Shown here in pieces: positions 8,699 to 16,607 of a stretch of 64,000 nucleotides of DNA. Source of the DNA: Candidatus Kaistia colombiensis (GTDB lineage: Bacteria; Pseudomonadota; Alphaproteobacteria; Rhizobiales; Kaistiaceae). The stretch covers positions 1,316,501 through 1,380,500 of the forward strand of contig CP119318.1 of NCBI GenBank assembly GCA_029203105.1, given 5' to 3'. Under the pieces are notes generated by a model. The model was not told where the DNA came from. It searched no databases and was given only the letters and a program-made list of their open reading frames with translations. The position numbers were made by a program, and so were the translations under genes. Positions within the stretch are counted from its first letter, which is position 1. Every line of letters starts with the position of its first letter.

Positions 8699-9889
8699 AT
8701 GAACCGCATTCCCGATGCCCAGCTACTGACGCGGCTCGCGCATGTGCGTCGGATTATGGCGGCGGAACAGGTCGACCGTCTGCTCATCTTTGGGGCGCCT
8801 CGGCGCTCGAGCGGCGGCGGCACGGTCCACTACTTGACCGGCTGGACGCCGCTGGGATCGCCCACGATCCTGGTCGTCGGACTGGATGGCCCGATACACA
8901 TCCTTGCAGACGGTCCTAACGTCGCGCGGGTGTTGAGCAAGCGGGCGGAGAGTTTCGGCGAGACGCAGTCGGTGATGGGCGGGGCCCCGGCATTTGCCCG
9001 GGCCCTGCGCGAGATACTTGCAATGGTGCCGCCCAGTGGCGGACGCCTGGGCTTGGTTGGTGGCGCGCAGATGCCGCCGGTGCTTCACGAGGTGATTGGA
9101 GCGGTCGCAACGACGCCGGTCGCCATCGATCACCAGGTTGAAGCACTCAGGCTGCAGCGCACGCCGGAGGAAGTCGCGATGCACGCCCGGGCCGCCGCGA
9201 TCTCCGACGCAATGATGACCCGAGCCATGGAGCTCGGTGCCCAGGCTGAGACGACACCCGCCGGGCTCATGGCTGCAGTTGAATATGAGGGGCGTCAGTT
9301 GGGCGCCGACTTCTCCAGCCTCTGGCTTGCCACCGGTGAACGCCCGCCCACCACCTATTTCGAACTATTCGAGCTCAATCCCGAACTCGGCCCCAATGAT
9401 CGGGTCCAGCTTGGAACGACGCTCTCCTACGAAGGGCATTTCGGCCAGAGCCTCAGGATTGGCGCGCGCGGTCGGGCGGGCCAGGCGCTTCGCGACTGCA
9501 CGAACCGCCTCGTCGACATACAGGACGAGGTGCTGGCGCTGATGCGCCCCGGCGTGCCGATGCACCAAATCGTCGATCGGCTGGAAGCGCTGATCGACGC
9601 GGAATGCCCCTATGAGCGGCTGTCGGATCCCTTCCGCTTCCAGTCCTGCCACGCGCTCGGCCTCGATTATTCCGAGCCGGCCTATGCCACGGCGCTGTCG
9701 CCGGCGCGTGACCGCAGCAAGGATGGCGAAGGTCCGCTTCTGGCCGAGAACATGGTGTTCGAGATCCATCCCAACTTTACGCTGCCCGAGCTGGGGCATG
9801 TCTGCGCCGGCGACATGGCGGTGGTTACCGCAACTGGTGCGCGGTGGTTGACTGGCACGCCGCGCGGCCTCATTCAGCTCGACGGCTAG
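8699..9889 (+). CDS. M24 (creatinase/Xaa-Pro peptidase fold) family protein
   Basis: This 396-residue protein has the two-domain layout of creatinase/prolidase proteins: an N-terminal creatinase-like domain (RLLIFGAPRR, HYLTGW) and a C-terminal pita-bread domain. In the C-terminal half CHALGLDYSEP and MVFEIHPNF match the histidine and first glutamate regions. However, the paired aspartates of the peptidase site are not seen: the expected D-x-G...D-I-T-R block reads QLGTTLSYEGHFGQSLRIG, and the last glutamate position is in HVCAGDMAVV. It is therefore probably not a metal aminopeptidase. A creatinase-like, metal-free C-N hydrolase is possible, which would fit the amidohydrolases upstream. Confidence 0.75.
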   Translation: MNRIPDAQLLTRLAHVRRIMAAEQVDRLLIFGAPRRSSGGGTVHYLTGWTPLGSPTILVVGLDGPIHILADGPNVARVLSKRAESFGETQSVMGGAPAFARALREILAMVPPSGGRLGLVGGAQMPPVLHEVIGAVATTPVAIDHQVEALRLQRTPEEVAMHARAAAISDAMMTRAMELGAQAETTPAGLMAAVEYEGRQLGADFSSLWLATGERPPTTYFELFELNPELGPNDRVQLGTTLSYEGHFGQSLRIGARGRAGQALRDCTNRLVDIQDEVLALMRPGVPMHQIVDRLEALIDAECPYERLSDPFRFQSCHALGLDYSEPAYATALSPARDRSKDGEGPLLAENMVFEIHPNFTLPELGHVCAGDMAVVTATGARWLTGTPRGLIQLDG

Positions 9890-9909
9890 CCGAAAGCGAG
9901 CGCCCGACG

Positions 9910-11277
9910 ATGTTGGTCTTTCGCCATCCTGAACAGGCGCTCGCCCATTTCACCCCGCAGGCGCGCTGGTGGGGCCTTGCCATCATCCTCGTCAACGTTG
10001 CCTTGATGAATCTCGACACCGGGATAGTCAATGCTACGCTGCCGACCATTTCGGTGAGCCTTGGCGTCGATGACTCGGCAGCGATCTGGGTCATCAGCGC
10101 CTATCAGATCGCCATGGTCGCGTCACTGTTGCCGGCCGCGTCGCTGGGCGAGCTTATCGGGCTGCGCCGAGTGATGCTCACTGGCCTCAGCCTGACGGTC
10201 GTTGCGTCGCTCTTGTGCTTCGTCGCGCCATCCCTTACCTGGCTGGTGGCGGCGCGCGCGTTGCAGGGCATGGCGACCGCCTGCATTCTCGGCCTCAGCA
10301 TGGCCATGATGCGCTCGATCGCCAGTGCTGGGCGGCTGGGGACGGCGCTGGGCATGAACGCATTCGTCGGCGGTGTTGCGCTCGCCGTCGGGCCACTGCT
10401 GGCCGGCATCGTGCTCAGCGTGGCGAACTGGCACTGGGTCTTCCTCGTCAACTCAGCAGGGGCCCTCTTCGCCATGGGAGTCAGCCTGAGGCACCTGCTA
10501 CCGACGCTGCGCTCCATCTCGCGTTACGACATCGTCACCGCCGGCCTCTGTGCGCTCTCGCTTGCGGCCATTGTGTATGGCCTCAATGTCGCGGCGCAAG
10601 GCGGGGCGATACTGGCGGTTGCCGGCTGCGTCATCGGCGCGATCGCGCTCGCCGGGCTGGTTCGCCGGCAGGCCGGCAGTGAAGCGGTATTCCTCGATCT
10701 CGAGCTGCTGCGCCAGCCGTCATTCGCCATCGCCATCTTGGTGTCGAACTTCGCCGCTGCCGCCGAGTCGCTCGGCTTCATCGTGTTGCCCTTCCTGCTG
10801 CAGCGGACATTTGGCTTTTCGCGGGTTGAAATGGGCCTTCTGATCATGCCGTGGCCGGTGCTGGCAGCGACGCTGGCGCCACTCTCCGGCGTGCTGTCCG
10901 ATCGTGTCTCGCCGCCGCTGCTGAGCGCGATGGGCATCATCGTCGTTGCCATCGGCATGTGCCTGCTGGTCTCCGCGCCGCCTGCTCCCACCATGCTTGA
11001 CGTTGCCTGGCGCCTCGCCATCTGCGGCATCGGTTTCGGCCTGTTCCAGTCGCCCAACATGCGAACGGTGATGAGCTCGGGGCCGATCGAGCGCAGCAGC
11101 CGCATCGGCGGCATTTCCAGTGTGTCGCGCAATCTGGGCCAGGCCGCCGGCGCCGCGCTGGTCGCGGGGCTTTTCGTTGCCTATGGCGATGACGGCACCA
11201 GGGCTGTGCTCTGGGTGGCGATCACCGCCTGTGTTCTAGCGGCGTCGCTGAGCCTGCTGCGCTGGTCGAGGCGGTAA
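9910..11277 (+). CDS. MFS transporter, DHA2-like (14-segment type)
   Basis: Inner-membrane transporter of 455 residues with regularly spaced hydrophobic segments. The N-terminal part (NVALMNLDTGIVNATLPTIS, then the WVISAYQIAMV segment) matches the DHA2/EmrB-QacA drug:proton antiporter group. ATG 9910 is chosen because the upstream in-frame ATG 9844 lies inside the M24 gene; it follows the M24 stop by 20 bases, suggesting one transcript. It could export a toxic intermediate or simply be a multidrug pump carried with the island; nothing in the sequence decides. Confidence 0.85.
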   Translation: MLVFRHPEQALAHFTPQARWWGLAIILVNVALMNLDTGIVNATLPTISVSLGVDDSAAIWVISAYQIAMVASLLPAASLGELIGLRRVMLTGLSLTVVASLLCFVAPSLTWLVAARALQGMATACILGLSMAMMRSIASAGRLGTALGMNAFVGGVALAVGPLLAGIVLSVANWHWVFLVNSAGALFAMGVSLRHLLPTLRSISRYDIVTAGLCALSLAAIVYGLNVAAQGGAILAVAGCVIGAIALAGLVRRQAGSEAVFLDLELLRQPSFAIAILVSNFAAAAESLGFIVLPFLLQRTFGFSRVEMGLLIMPWPVLAATLAPLSGVLSDRVSPPLLSAMGIIVVAIGMCLLVSAPPAPTMLDVAWRLAICGIGFGLFQSPNMRTVMSSGPIERSSRIGGISSVSRNLGQAAGAALVAGLFVAYGDDGTRAVLWVAITACVLAASLSLLRWSRR

Positions 11278-11427
11278 TCCACCGTCGTGAGCGAGCCTTG
11301 GCCAGTGTGATCAACGACCTGATCATGTCGGATGGCCGCGGAGGTGTGCAATCAGCGCGCTGGTCTGCCCCCACAGAAGTGGTCCTTTTTGAAGTATAGG
11401 GTATTCCCCTTTTGAAAGGATACGCAG

Positions 11428-11577
11428 ATGGCAAGGAAACGTCCGACGGCTGAAGAGATCGTCACCAAACTTCGGCAGGTCGATATACTGACCTCGCCGG
11501 GAAAAACTGTTGCGGAGGCTGTGCGCGCGATAGCGGTGGCGGAGGCGCAACGTGTTACTGGACTCGCCCCGTTTTAG
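11428..11577 (+). pseudogene. IS3-family OrfA fragment
   Basis: A 49-codon frame beginning MARKRPTAEEIVTKLRQVD, which matches the start of IS3-family (IS407-group) OrfA helix-turn-helix proteins, is cut at about codon 40 (AIAVAEAQRV) and runs into unrelated bases before TAG 11575. A conventional ribosome site (GAAAGGA) is still present upstream. Only this N-terminal piece survives, without OrfB. Confidence 0.65.
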
Positions 11578-11724
11578 TGGAGATGGACCACCATCTGGCC
11601 GGCGAGAATGGCGCCGGCAACACGCGCAATGGCTAGGCGTAGCTCGAGCAACAGGCGCTCCGCGGTCTTGATGCGCAACGTCACTTCGCCGCGCTCGGCC
11701 TCGTTGAGACCGGACAGATAGGCT
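11578..11724 (-). other. Coding-like fragment of unknown origin
   Basis: On the minus strand one frame stays open through this gap and reads as a plausible amphipathic helix (AYLSGLNEAERGEVTLRIK, then repeated leucines and alanines). It has no start and no end and lies between the IS3 and IS66 remnants. It may be a remnant of another mobile element gene; I do not recognise the family. Confidence 0.25.
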
Positions 11725-12233
11725 GTAAGCGGTGTTTCTGGACCACCTTTCGGGCTTGGTCGCGATCTGTGAGGTTACCGGTTCTGCATTGGGATCGGAG
11801 ATCGGCTTGTGTCTGGACTTAACCTTACGCTTAACTCGGAGCGGCTGCCTCGACGTTTCGAGGTGATCAATGGTGCTGGCGGTCGGCGTCAGTGGTCGGT
11901 GGATGACAAAGCGCGGATCATCGCGGAGACGCTGGAGCCGAACGCGATCATCTCCGAGGTCGCCCGCCGTTATGGCCTGAGGCCGCAACAGGTCTTTGCC
12001 TGGCGCCGGGCAGCGCGCCAGCCACTGGCGGAGGCGACGGCATCGGAACCCCTGTTCGTGCCGGCGGTGATTGCAGCGCCGTTGTCTGAACCCGTGGCGC
12101 AGCGCCCAGCACGGCCACGGAAGCGGAAGGCGGTCCGCGACGCCGGTGTGATCGAGCTTGAGATCGACGGCGTCGCCATGCGTGTCGGCCGTGGCGCCGA
12201 TGTGTCAACGCCGGTCGGATTCCAGGCCAGCAG
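11725..12233 (+). mobile_element. IS66-family element remnant (left part)
   Basis: The left boundary is suggested by GTAAGCGGTGTTT at 11725, which matches the GTAAGCG-type terminal repeat of IS66 elements. The remnant contains tnpA and is interrupted by the IS21 element beginning at about 12234. No tnpB or tnpC (the DDE transposase) is present on the other side of the IS21, so this is a fragment. Confidence 0.55.
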
Positions 12234-12243
12234 GGCGGAGTAA
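11809..12243 (+). pseudogene. tnpA: IS66 TnpA (OrfA), C-terminus truncated by IS21 insertion
   Basis: The frame encodes 144 residues of the IS66 accessory protein TnpA: the helix-turn-helix RRQWSVDDKARIIAETLE followed by VARRYGLRPQQVFAWRR, a basic proline-rich linker, and the IELEIDGVAMRVGRGAD strand near the end. The normal final segment (an AAVIRALKA-type helix) is absent; the last residues and the TAA stop at 12241-12243 come from or next to the IS21 terminal repeat. TnpA assists IS66 transposition in known elements, but here it is very likely non-functional. Confidence 0.75.
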
Positions 12244-12270
12244 AAGCAGGCCAGTGCCATTGCGGTCATG

Positions 12271-12308
12271 CGATATGAAGGGTGCCCGATCGGGCACCCT
12301 TCATATCG
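12271..12308. terminator. Perfect 38-bp palindrome between tnpA remnant and istB
   Basis: Bases 12271-12308 form an exact palindrome with 19-base arms and no loop (left arm starts CGATATGAAGGGTGCCC). It lies 14 bases beyond the end of istB and faces the interrupted IS66 tnpA from the other side. A cruciform or a bidirectional transcription stop are the simplest roles; there is no long T-run, so factor-independent termination would be imperfect. Confidence 0.55.
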
Positions 12309-12321
12309 TTGGCGTCGTGGA

Positions 12322-13173
12322 TCAGGTGGTGGTGATCTCGCCGGTGTCCGGGTCGATGATCTCAGTGGTCTGGTTTTGCTCCGCCTTTGCGGAGCGGCGG
12401 CGGCCGGCGGACTGCTTTAGCCGGTAGCTGTCGCCATTCATTGCCAGGATGCTGACGTGATGCGTGAGCCGGTCGAGGAGCGCGCCGGTGAGGCGCTCGG
12501 AACCCAGCATCTGGATCCAGTCCTCGAACGGCAGGTTAGACGTGACGATCGTCGATCCGCGCTCGTATCGCTGAGAGAAGACCTCGAACAGCAGCTCGGC
12601 GCCCGTCGGCGACAGCGGGACGTAGCCAAGCTCGTCGATGATGAGCAGCTTCACCGCCGCTAAATCGCGCTGGAGCTTGAGCAAACGCCGTTCGTCGCGC
12701 GCCTCCATCAGTTGGCTGACCAGCGCGGCGGCGGTCGTGAACGCGACCGTGAGCCCCTTCTGGCAGGCGGCCAGACCGAGCGCGAGCGCGACGTGGGTCT
12801 TGCCCGTGCCACTGTTGCCCAGCGCGATCACGTTCTCGCGCCGCAGGACATACTCGCAGCGGGCAAGTTCCAGCACGAGCATCTTGTTGAGACCGGGGAT
12901 CGCGGCGAAGTCGAACGTGTCGAAGCTCTTCACCGCCGGGAACCGGGCCGCCCGAATGCGCCGCTCGATCGTGCGCCGTTCTCGATCGATCAGTTCGAGC
13001 TCAATCAGCCGGAGCAGGTAGCGCGGGTGATCGGTACCGTCGCGGGCGCACTCGCGGGCTACTTTGTCGTACTCGCGTAGCACCGTCGGTAACTTCAGCT
13101 GCTTGAGGTGATGAGCCAGCAGTACCTGCGGCGTGCCGCTCATGGTGCCCGTTGGCATTGCCTCGCCGATCAT
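12322..13173 (-). CDS. istB: IS21-family helper ATPase IstB
   Basis: AAA+ ATPase of 283 residues that in IS21 elements activates the IstA transposase and selects targets. Walker A is GNSGTGKTH, Walker B is LLIIDELGY, followed by the SPTGAELLFEVFSQRYERGSTI region and the NLPFEDW motif characteristic of IstB. The start at 13173 overlaps the istA stop (ATGA), a usual IS21 arrangement; an internal ATG at 13143 (MSGTPQV) is an alternative. The C-terminal tail is rich in charged residues. It appears complete. Confidence 0.93.
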   Translation of the reverse strand: MIGEAMPTGTMSGTPQVLLAHHLKQLKLPTVLREYDKVARECARDGTDHPRYLLRLIELELIDRERRTIERRIRAARFPAVKSFDTFDFAAIPGLNKMLVLELARCEYVLRRENVIALGNSGTGKTHVALALGLAACQKGLTVAFTTAAALVSQLMEARDERRLLKLQRDLAAVKLLIIDELGYVPLSPTGAELLFEVFSQRYERGSTIVTSNLPFEDWIQMLGSERLTGALLDRLTHHVSILAMNGDSYRLKQSAGRRRSAKAEQNQTTEIIDPDTGEITTT

Positions 13174-14654
13174 GCCAGCACCGCATAATCAGCGGCCGAC
13201 GTCGTCTTCACAGAGGTTCTAGGCAGATGCGGATAGGCTGCGAGGTCGAGCCGGGCCGGCCGGCGCTCGATGCGCGCTAGCGCGATCAGCTTGACCGCGT
13301 CGAAGCCGACCGCGCCGATCTGGATCGCGTGGGTCACGGCACCCGTGACCACATCGAGCGGCAGCGCCTCTAGCAGGCGCAGTACCTGGATAAACTCGCG
13401 CTTCCCCCGGTTGCCCATCCTCGCCTCTAACAAGTGACGCAGGTGCTGGAACACGTCCGGCAGTTCCCAGCCCTGCAACGCGGCGGCCTGATCGAGCGCG
13501 TTCGGCTTGGTCTCGATCAGCGCCAGATAGTGGAGCGGGTCGGCGACGAACGTGCCCTCACCATAGCAGCGCTGGTGGCGTGCGATCTCCTTGCCGCCGC
13601 ACAGGATGACGACCTCATCGACGAAGCCCTTCACCACCACGTCCTGGAAGCCGTAGGCGGTCGGCACCGAGTAGTCGTTCGTTCGGTAGCGCACGAGCGC
13701 CATCGACGAGACCCGTGCCGCCCGCTTCTCGCACGGTTCCAGCGGCATCGCCGGCAACGGCCGCAGCGCCGTACTATCCGCCGCCAGCCGTTCGCCGATC
13801 GTCTCGGTATGCCGGCCGGCATGATCGCCCTGTCGGCCGCGGCAGCGCTCTTCCAGCATGGCGTTCAGCGCCTCGAAGCTTGCCACCTGCGGGATCGGCA
13901 CCATGAAGTTGGCGCGCGAGAACTTCACCAGTCCCTCGACCTTCCCCTTGTCGTTGCCCTTGGCAGGGCGTCCGAAGCGATCACGGAACAGGTAGTGGCT
14001 GCATAGCTCGGTGAAGGCGCGGGTGCGCTCGCGCTTCCCGTCGCCGCAGATCTTGGCCACCGCGATCGTCGTGTTATCGTACAGGATCGACAGCGGCACA
14101 CCACCAAAAAAGGCGAACGCTGCGACGTGTCCGTCGAGGAACGCCTCGGTCGTCTCACGCGGATAAGCCTTCACGAAGCAGCCATCCGACTGCGGCAGGT
14201 CCATGCAGAAGAAGTGGATCCTCTGCCGCACGCCCGCGACGATGGCGATCGCCTCGCCGAAGTCCACCTGCGCATGGCCAGGTGGGTGCGCCAGCGGCAC
14301 AAACGTCTCGCGGCCCAGCGCCCGGCAGATCCGAACATGATCCTTCACCACCGTGTAGCCGCCGGCAAAGCCGTGCTCGTCGCGCAGACGCTCGAAGATC
14401 CGCTTGGCTGTATGCCGCTGCTTCACCGCCGTGGTTCGGTCCGCCTCGAGAATCGCATCGATCACCGGCAGCAACGGACCCAGCTTCGGCTTCGCCACCG
14501 GCTGCTTGCGGGTGTATCCCGGCGGCAGCGAGAACCGGCACATCTTCGCCACTGTCTCGCGGCTCAGCCCGAACACTCGCGCAGCCTCGCGCCGGCTGTG
14601 CCCCTCCACGAACACGAAGCGTCGAACGGCGGCATAACTCTCCACGGCAAACAT
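13170..14654 (-). CDS. istA: IS21-family transposase IstA
   Basis: DDE transposase of 494 residues from ATG 14654. It begins with a helix-turn-helix (SRREAARVFGLSRETVAKMC), followed by the catalytic core: the first aspartate in AQVDFGEA, the second in SILYDNTTIAV, and the glutamate in NDKGKVEGLVKFSR. A C-terminal SH3-like part (YRTNDYSVPTAYG) is present. The frame is open upstream to 14687, but the ATG at 14654 gives the normal MFAVESYAAVRR start. Length and motifs indicate an intact enzyme. Confidence 0.93.
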   Translation of the reverse strand: MFAVESYAAVRRFVFVEGHSRREAARVFGLSRETVAKMCRFSLPPGYTRKQPVAKPKLGPLLPVIDAILEADRTTAVKQRHTAKRIFERLRDEHGFAGGYTVVKDHVRICRALGRETFVPLAHPPGHAQVDFGEAIAIVAGVRQRIHFFCMDLPQSDGCFVKAYPRETTEAFLDGHVAAFAFFGGVPLSILYDNTTIAVAKICGDGKRERTRAFTELCSHYLFRDRFGRPAKGNDKGKVEGLVKFSRANFMVPIPQVASFEALNAMLEERCRGRQGDHAGRHTETIGERLAADSTALRPLPAMPLEPCEKRAARVSSMALVRYRTNDYSVPTAYGFQDVVVKGFVDEVVILCGGKEIARHQRCYGEGTFVADPLHYLALIETKPNALDQAAALQGWELPDVFQHLRHLLEARMGNRGKREFIQVLRLLEALPLDVVTGAVTHAIQIGAVGFDAVKLIALARIERRPARLDLAAYPHLPRTSVKTTSAADYAVLA

Positions 14655-14711
14655 CCCCGACCGCCCCCAAAAAGAGCAGCCTACCAACGGCTGGATTTTA
14701 CTCCGCCACGC

Positions 14712-15125
14712 TCAGCACAGCGCTGGCGTTCCGATGGCATGTTTTGTCACCGCCGCATCCACCACCTTCAGGCGCTGCGCAATCTGCTCAGGGCTCCAGG
14801 CCGAGGACCAGCATCGGCTCTGACGGTGAAAGAAGTCCTTCAGCGCACCCAAGGTGTGGACCATGGTCGACGCGGAAAGCTCGTTTCCCGTTGCCTCGGA
14901 CGACTTCTCCAGGAGGTGCTTCCGAAAGGAGATGATCTGATCCGTGGTGATCGTTCCGAAGTCCCGACCACGCTGGAACTGATCGAAAACGACGATGGCC
15001 CGCAGATGGCTGTCGACGGTCTTGGGGGAGTAGCCTTTGGCGTGCTCGAGGCAGCCTTGGTAGCGATAGCGCAGGATGTCGTTTTCAACGGTCATGCCAG
15101 TGAACCAATTCCGGGGGGTGTTCAT
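14712..15125 (-). pseudogene. Tyrosine recombinase N-terminal fragment joined to an IS30-like tail
   Basis: The first ~95 residues look like the SAM-like core-binding domain of a phage/ICE integrase (YRYQGCLEHAKGYSPKTVDSH, a DFGTITTDQIISFRKHL segment, TLGALKDFFHR). The catalytic R-H-R-Y domain is absent. After FFHRQSR the sequence changes to WSPEQIAQRLKVVDAA, which resembles a segment of IS30 transposases, and then stops three bases short of the IS21 end. So the integrase was cut first by an IS30-like element and then flanked by IS21. It is not functional as a recombinase. Confidence 0.6.
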
Positions 15126-15155
15126 CACAAGTTGAGCAGGGACGAGAGATGAGCC

Positions 15156-15611
15156 CTAATCGTCGATGTCGCTGCTGAGATTGACGCCCGCCTTGGCCAG
15201 GCGGTCATAGCCGGAGCGCTTCATGTGGGTCACATTGCGCCCCTGACCGTCGGGGCATTCCCAATCGAGAAGACCGGCCACCGCATTCTTCCAGTGAAAC
15301 GAAACGCGACGCCCTACGAGCGAATGACGCTGCCTGCAGCGGACGCAGTAGAGTTCGCCCGGCCGGCAGGAAAACGTCCGGCGCTCGCGTCCCCTGCGGT
15401 GGAATGTATTGAGGTCCTCGCCGCGAAACAGACGCTTTTTGCCATCCCGAAGATGAGGCAGTCCCTGTTTGCCCCAGTTGCGGACCGTGTTCGGGTGGAC
15501 CTGGTAGAGATCCACGACCCCGGCGAGGTCGTAGATCCGGTTCTGCCGGGCCTTCTTCGGCGAGTGGTTGATGCGCGAAGGCTTGCGCTTGCTTGAGCGG
15601 ATCGCGGTCAT
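15156..15611 (-). CDS. HTH (MerR/excisionase-like) protein with a Cys motif
   Basis: Protein of 151 residues: an N-terminal basic region, then a MerR-like helix-turn-helix (IYDLAGVVDLYQVHPNTVRNW, followed by GLPHLRDGKKRLFRGEDL), then a Cys-containing part (ELYCVRCRQRH) and a final WECPDG segment that may complete a zinc ribbon. ATG 15611 overlaps the stop of the upstream alpA frame (ATGA), so the two genes were translationally coupled. Proteins of this kind accompany tyrosine recombinases in integrative elements. It ends 31 bases before the recombinase fragment. Confidence 0.65.
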   Translation of the reverse strand: MTAIRSSKRKPSRINHSPKKARQNRIYDLAGVVDLYQVHPNTVRNWGKQGLPHLRDGKKRLFRGEDLNTFHRRGRERRTFSCRPGELYCVRCRQRHSLVGRRVSFHWKNAVAGLLDWECPDGQGRNVTHMKRSGYDRLAKAGVNLSSDIDD

Positions 15612-16005
15612 GCGCGCGCCTCGAGGCTCTGTTCGAACGCGATCAGGTCGCTCACCCGCCAGCCGTCGTTCCCGGCGACAACAAGAGGGGCTTCGGGAAC
15701 TCGCTCCGCGTCTTGGCCCAGCGCCAGATTGTCGGGACACTTACAGAGAAGCGTCTCGCCACCTGGAGAACCGACAGATAGGCCGGGGTCCGGACGTCTG
15801 TTGCAGGAGGAACAGCCACCGCTGCAGGCGCGCCCGTCGTGTTGTGTTCGGGGCAACTCTTCTTGACATGAAGCCGCCTGCTGACGGCAGCGGACGGATC
15901 ACCGGGAGAGGACGAGGCGGTGGAAGCGCGATTTCCAGGCAGATCGTCGCGCTGCGGTTCGAGAAGATCGAGAAGGGATGGATCACTGCGGATGGTAACG
16001 GACAT
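15608..16005 (-). pseudogene. AlpA-like excisionase/regulator with a frameshift
   Basis: From ATG 16005 the frame encodes a disordered N-terminus and an AlpA-type helix-turn-helix (YLSVLQVARRFSVSVPTIWRW, then FPKPLLLSPGTT). The reading frame then runs to a stop after TTAGG. The continuation expected for the family, WRVSDLIAFEQSLEARA, is found in the +1 frame directly after, ending at the TGA that overlaps the next gene's ATG. A single missing base near 15664 explains this. The gene is therefore a recent frameshift mutant, or a sequencing error. Confidence 0.7.
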
Positions 16006-16242
16006 GGATTCGCTCTCGTTCCCGCGACAGCGGGGTGAATGAGAAGCAAGCACATCCATGCGCAACTGCTTTATGGTCTGACCTAAGTGAGGTCAGGCGA
16101 GGTCAATCTGAGAGTGTCGGTCTCAAAACGCAACACCCTGTATCAGTCTGTGGAAAGCCACGAGCCTGATGGGCTCGGTGATGGGCCGACATCAATCGAC
16201 TTCTAAAAAGCTGCCTATTATCAGTGGTTTAGGCAGCATGAA
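16006..16242. other. Non-coding gap between alpA remnant and tRNA-Ser
   Basis: No supported gene. This segment joins the integrase/excisionase remnants to the 3' end of tRNA-Ser, the place where an attachment site would be expected. It contains a short direct echo of GTGAGGTCAGGCGAGGTCA type (about 16088-16105) but no copy of the tRNA 3' end that I can see. Confidence 0.35.
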
Positions 16243-16332
16243 TGGCGGAGGGAGCGGGATTCGAACCCGCGATACGGTTTCCCGTATACACACTTTCCAG
16301 GCGTGCGCCTTCAACCACTCGGCCACCCCTCC
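16243..16332 (-). tRNA. tRNA-Ser(GGA)
   Basis: On the minus strand a 90-base class II tRNA folds from G16332: acceptor GGAGGGG pairs with TCCCTCC, anticodon stem CACGC/GTGTG encloses loop CTGGAAA with anticodon GGA (reads UCC), a long variable arm follows (ATACGGGAAACCGTAT), and the T-arm contains GGTTCGAATCC. Discriminator G and an encoded CCA (16243-16245) complete it. It reads serine codons. The mobile debris lies at its 3' side, consistent with tRNA-targeted integration. Confidence 0.95.
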
Positions 16333-16607
16333 GTGCCAACGCCTTTCGGCGTGGAAGTCTGCCGGAGCGGTAGCGAAAGCGGCGGGCGCTTCGGGCTCAT
16401 GGGCAGATCCTGCTCTTGGCAAGACAGGCGGTGCGGTATCACGAAGGTATGGGCCGCCGCAAGGGTTCCGGCGAAAACAGCCGGGGATCGTCGTGTATTA
16501 ATGGTCGCGGCATCGGCAAGCGTTGCCGAAATCGCGCCGCCACACTATCTCTGGGCCAGTCGCCGCTGACCAAGCGTGCCAGCCGGGCCGCGACGAGGGA
16601 TCGTGTC

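Larger units (their letters stand above)
12234..14707 (-). mobile_element. Complete IS21-family insertion sequence
   Basis: About 2474 bases bounded by imperfect terminal inverted repeats. The left end reads GGCGGAGTAAAAGCAGGCC from 12234 and the right end, on the minus strand from 14707, reads GGCGGAGTAAAATCCAGCC. It encodes intact istA and istB on the minus strand, overlapping by four bases. No matching target-site duplication is obvious outside the ends, so rearrangement after insertion is possible. Both genes look full length, so the element may be active. Confidence 0.8.

Noticed and set aside
16243..16332. A duplicated tRNA-Ser 3' end marking the opposite island edge inside the window
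   Set aside because: I could not find a copy of the GGTTCGAATCCCGCTCCC stretch elsewhere in 1-16242; the edge must be outside or lost.
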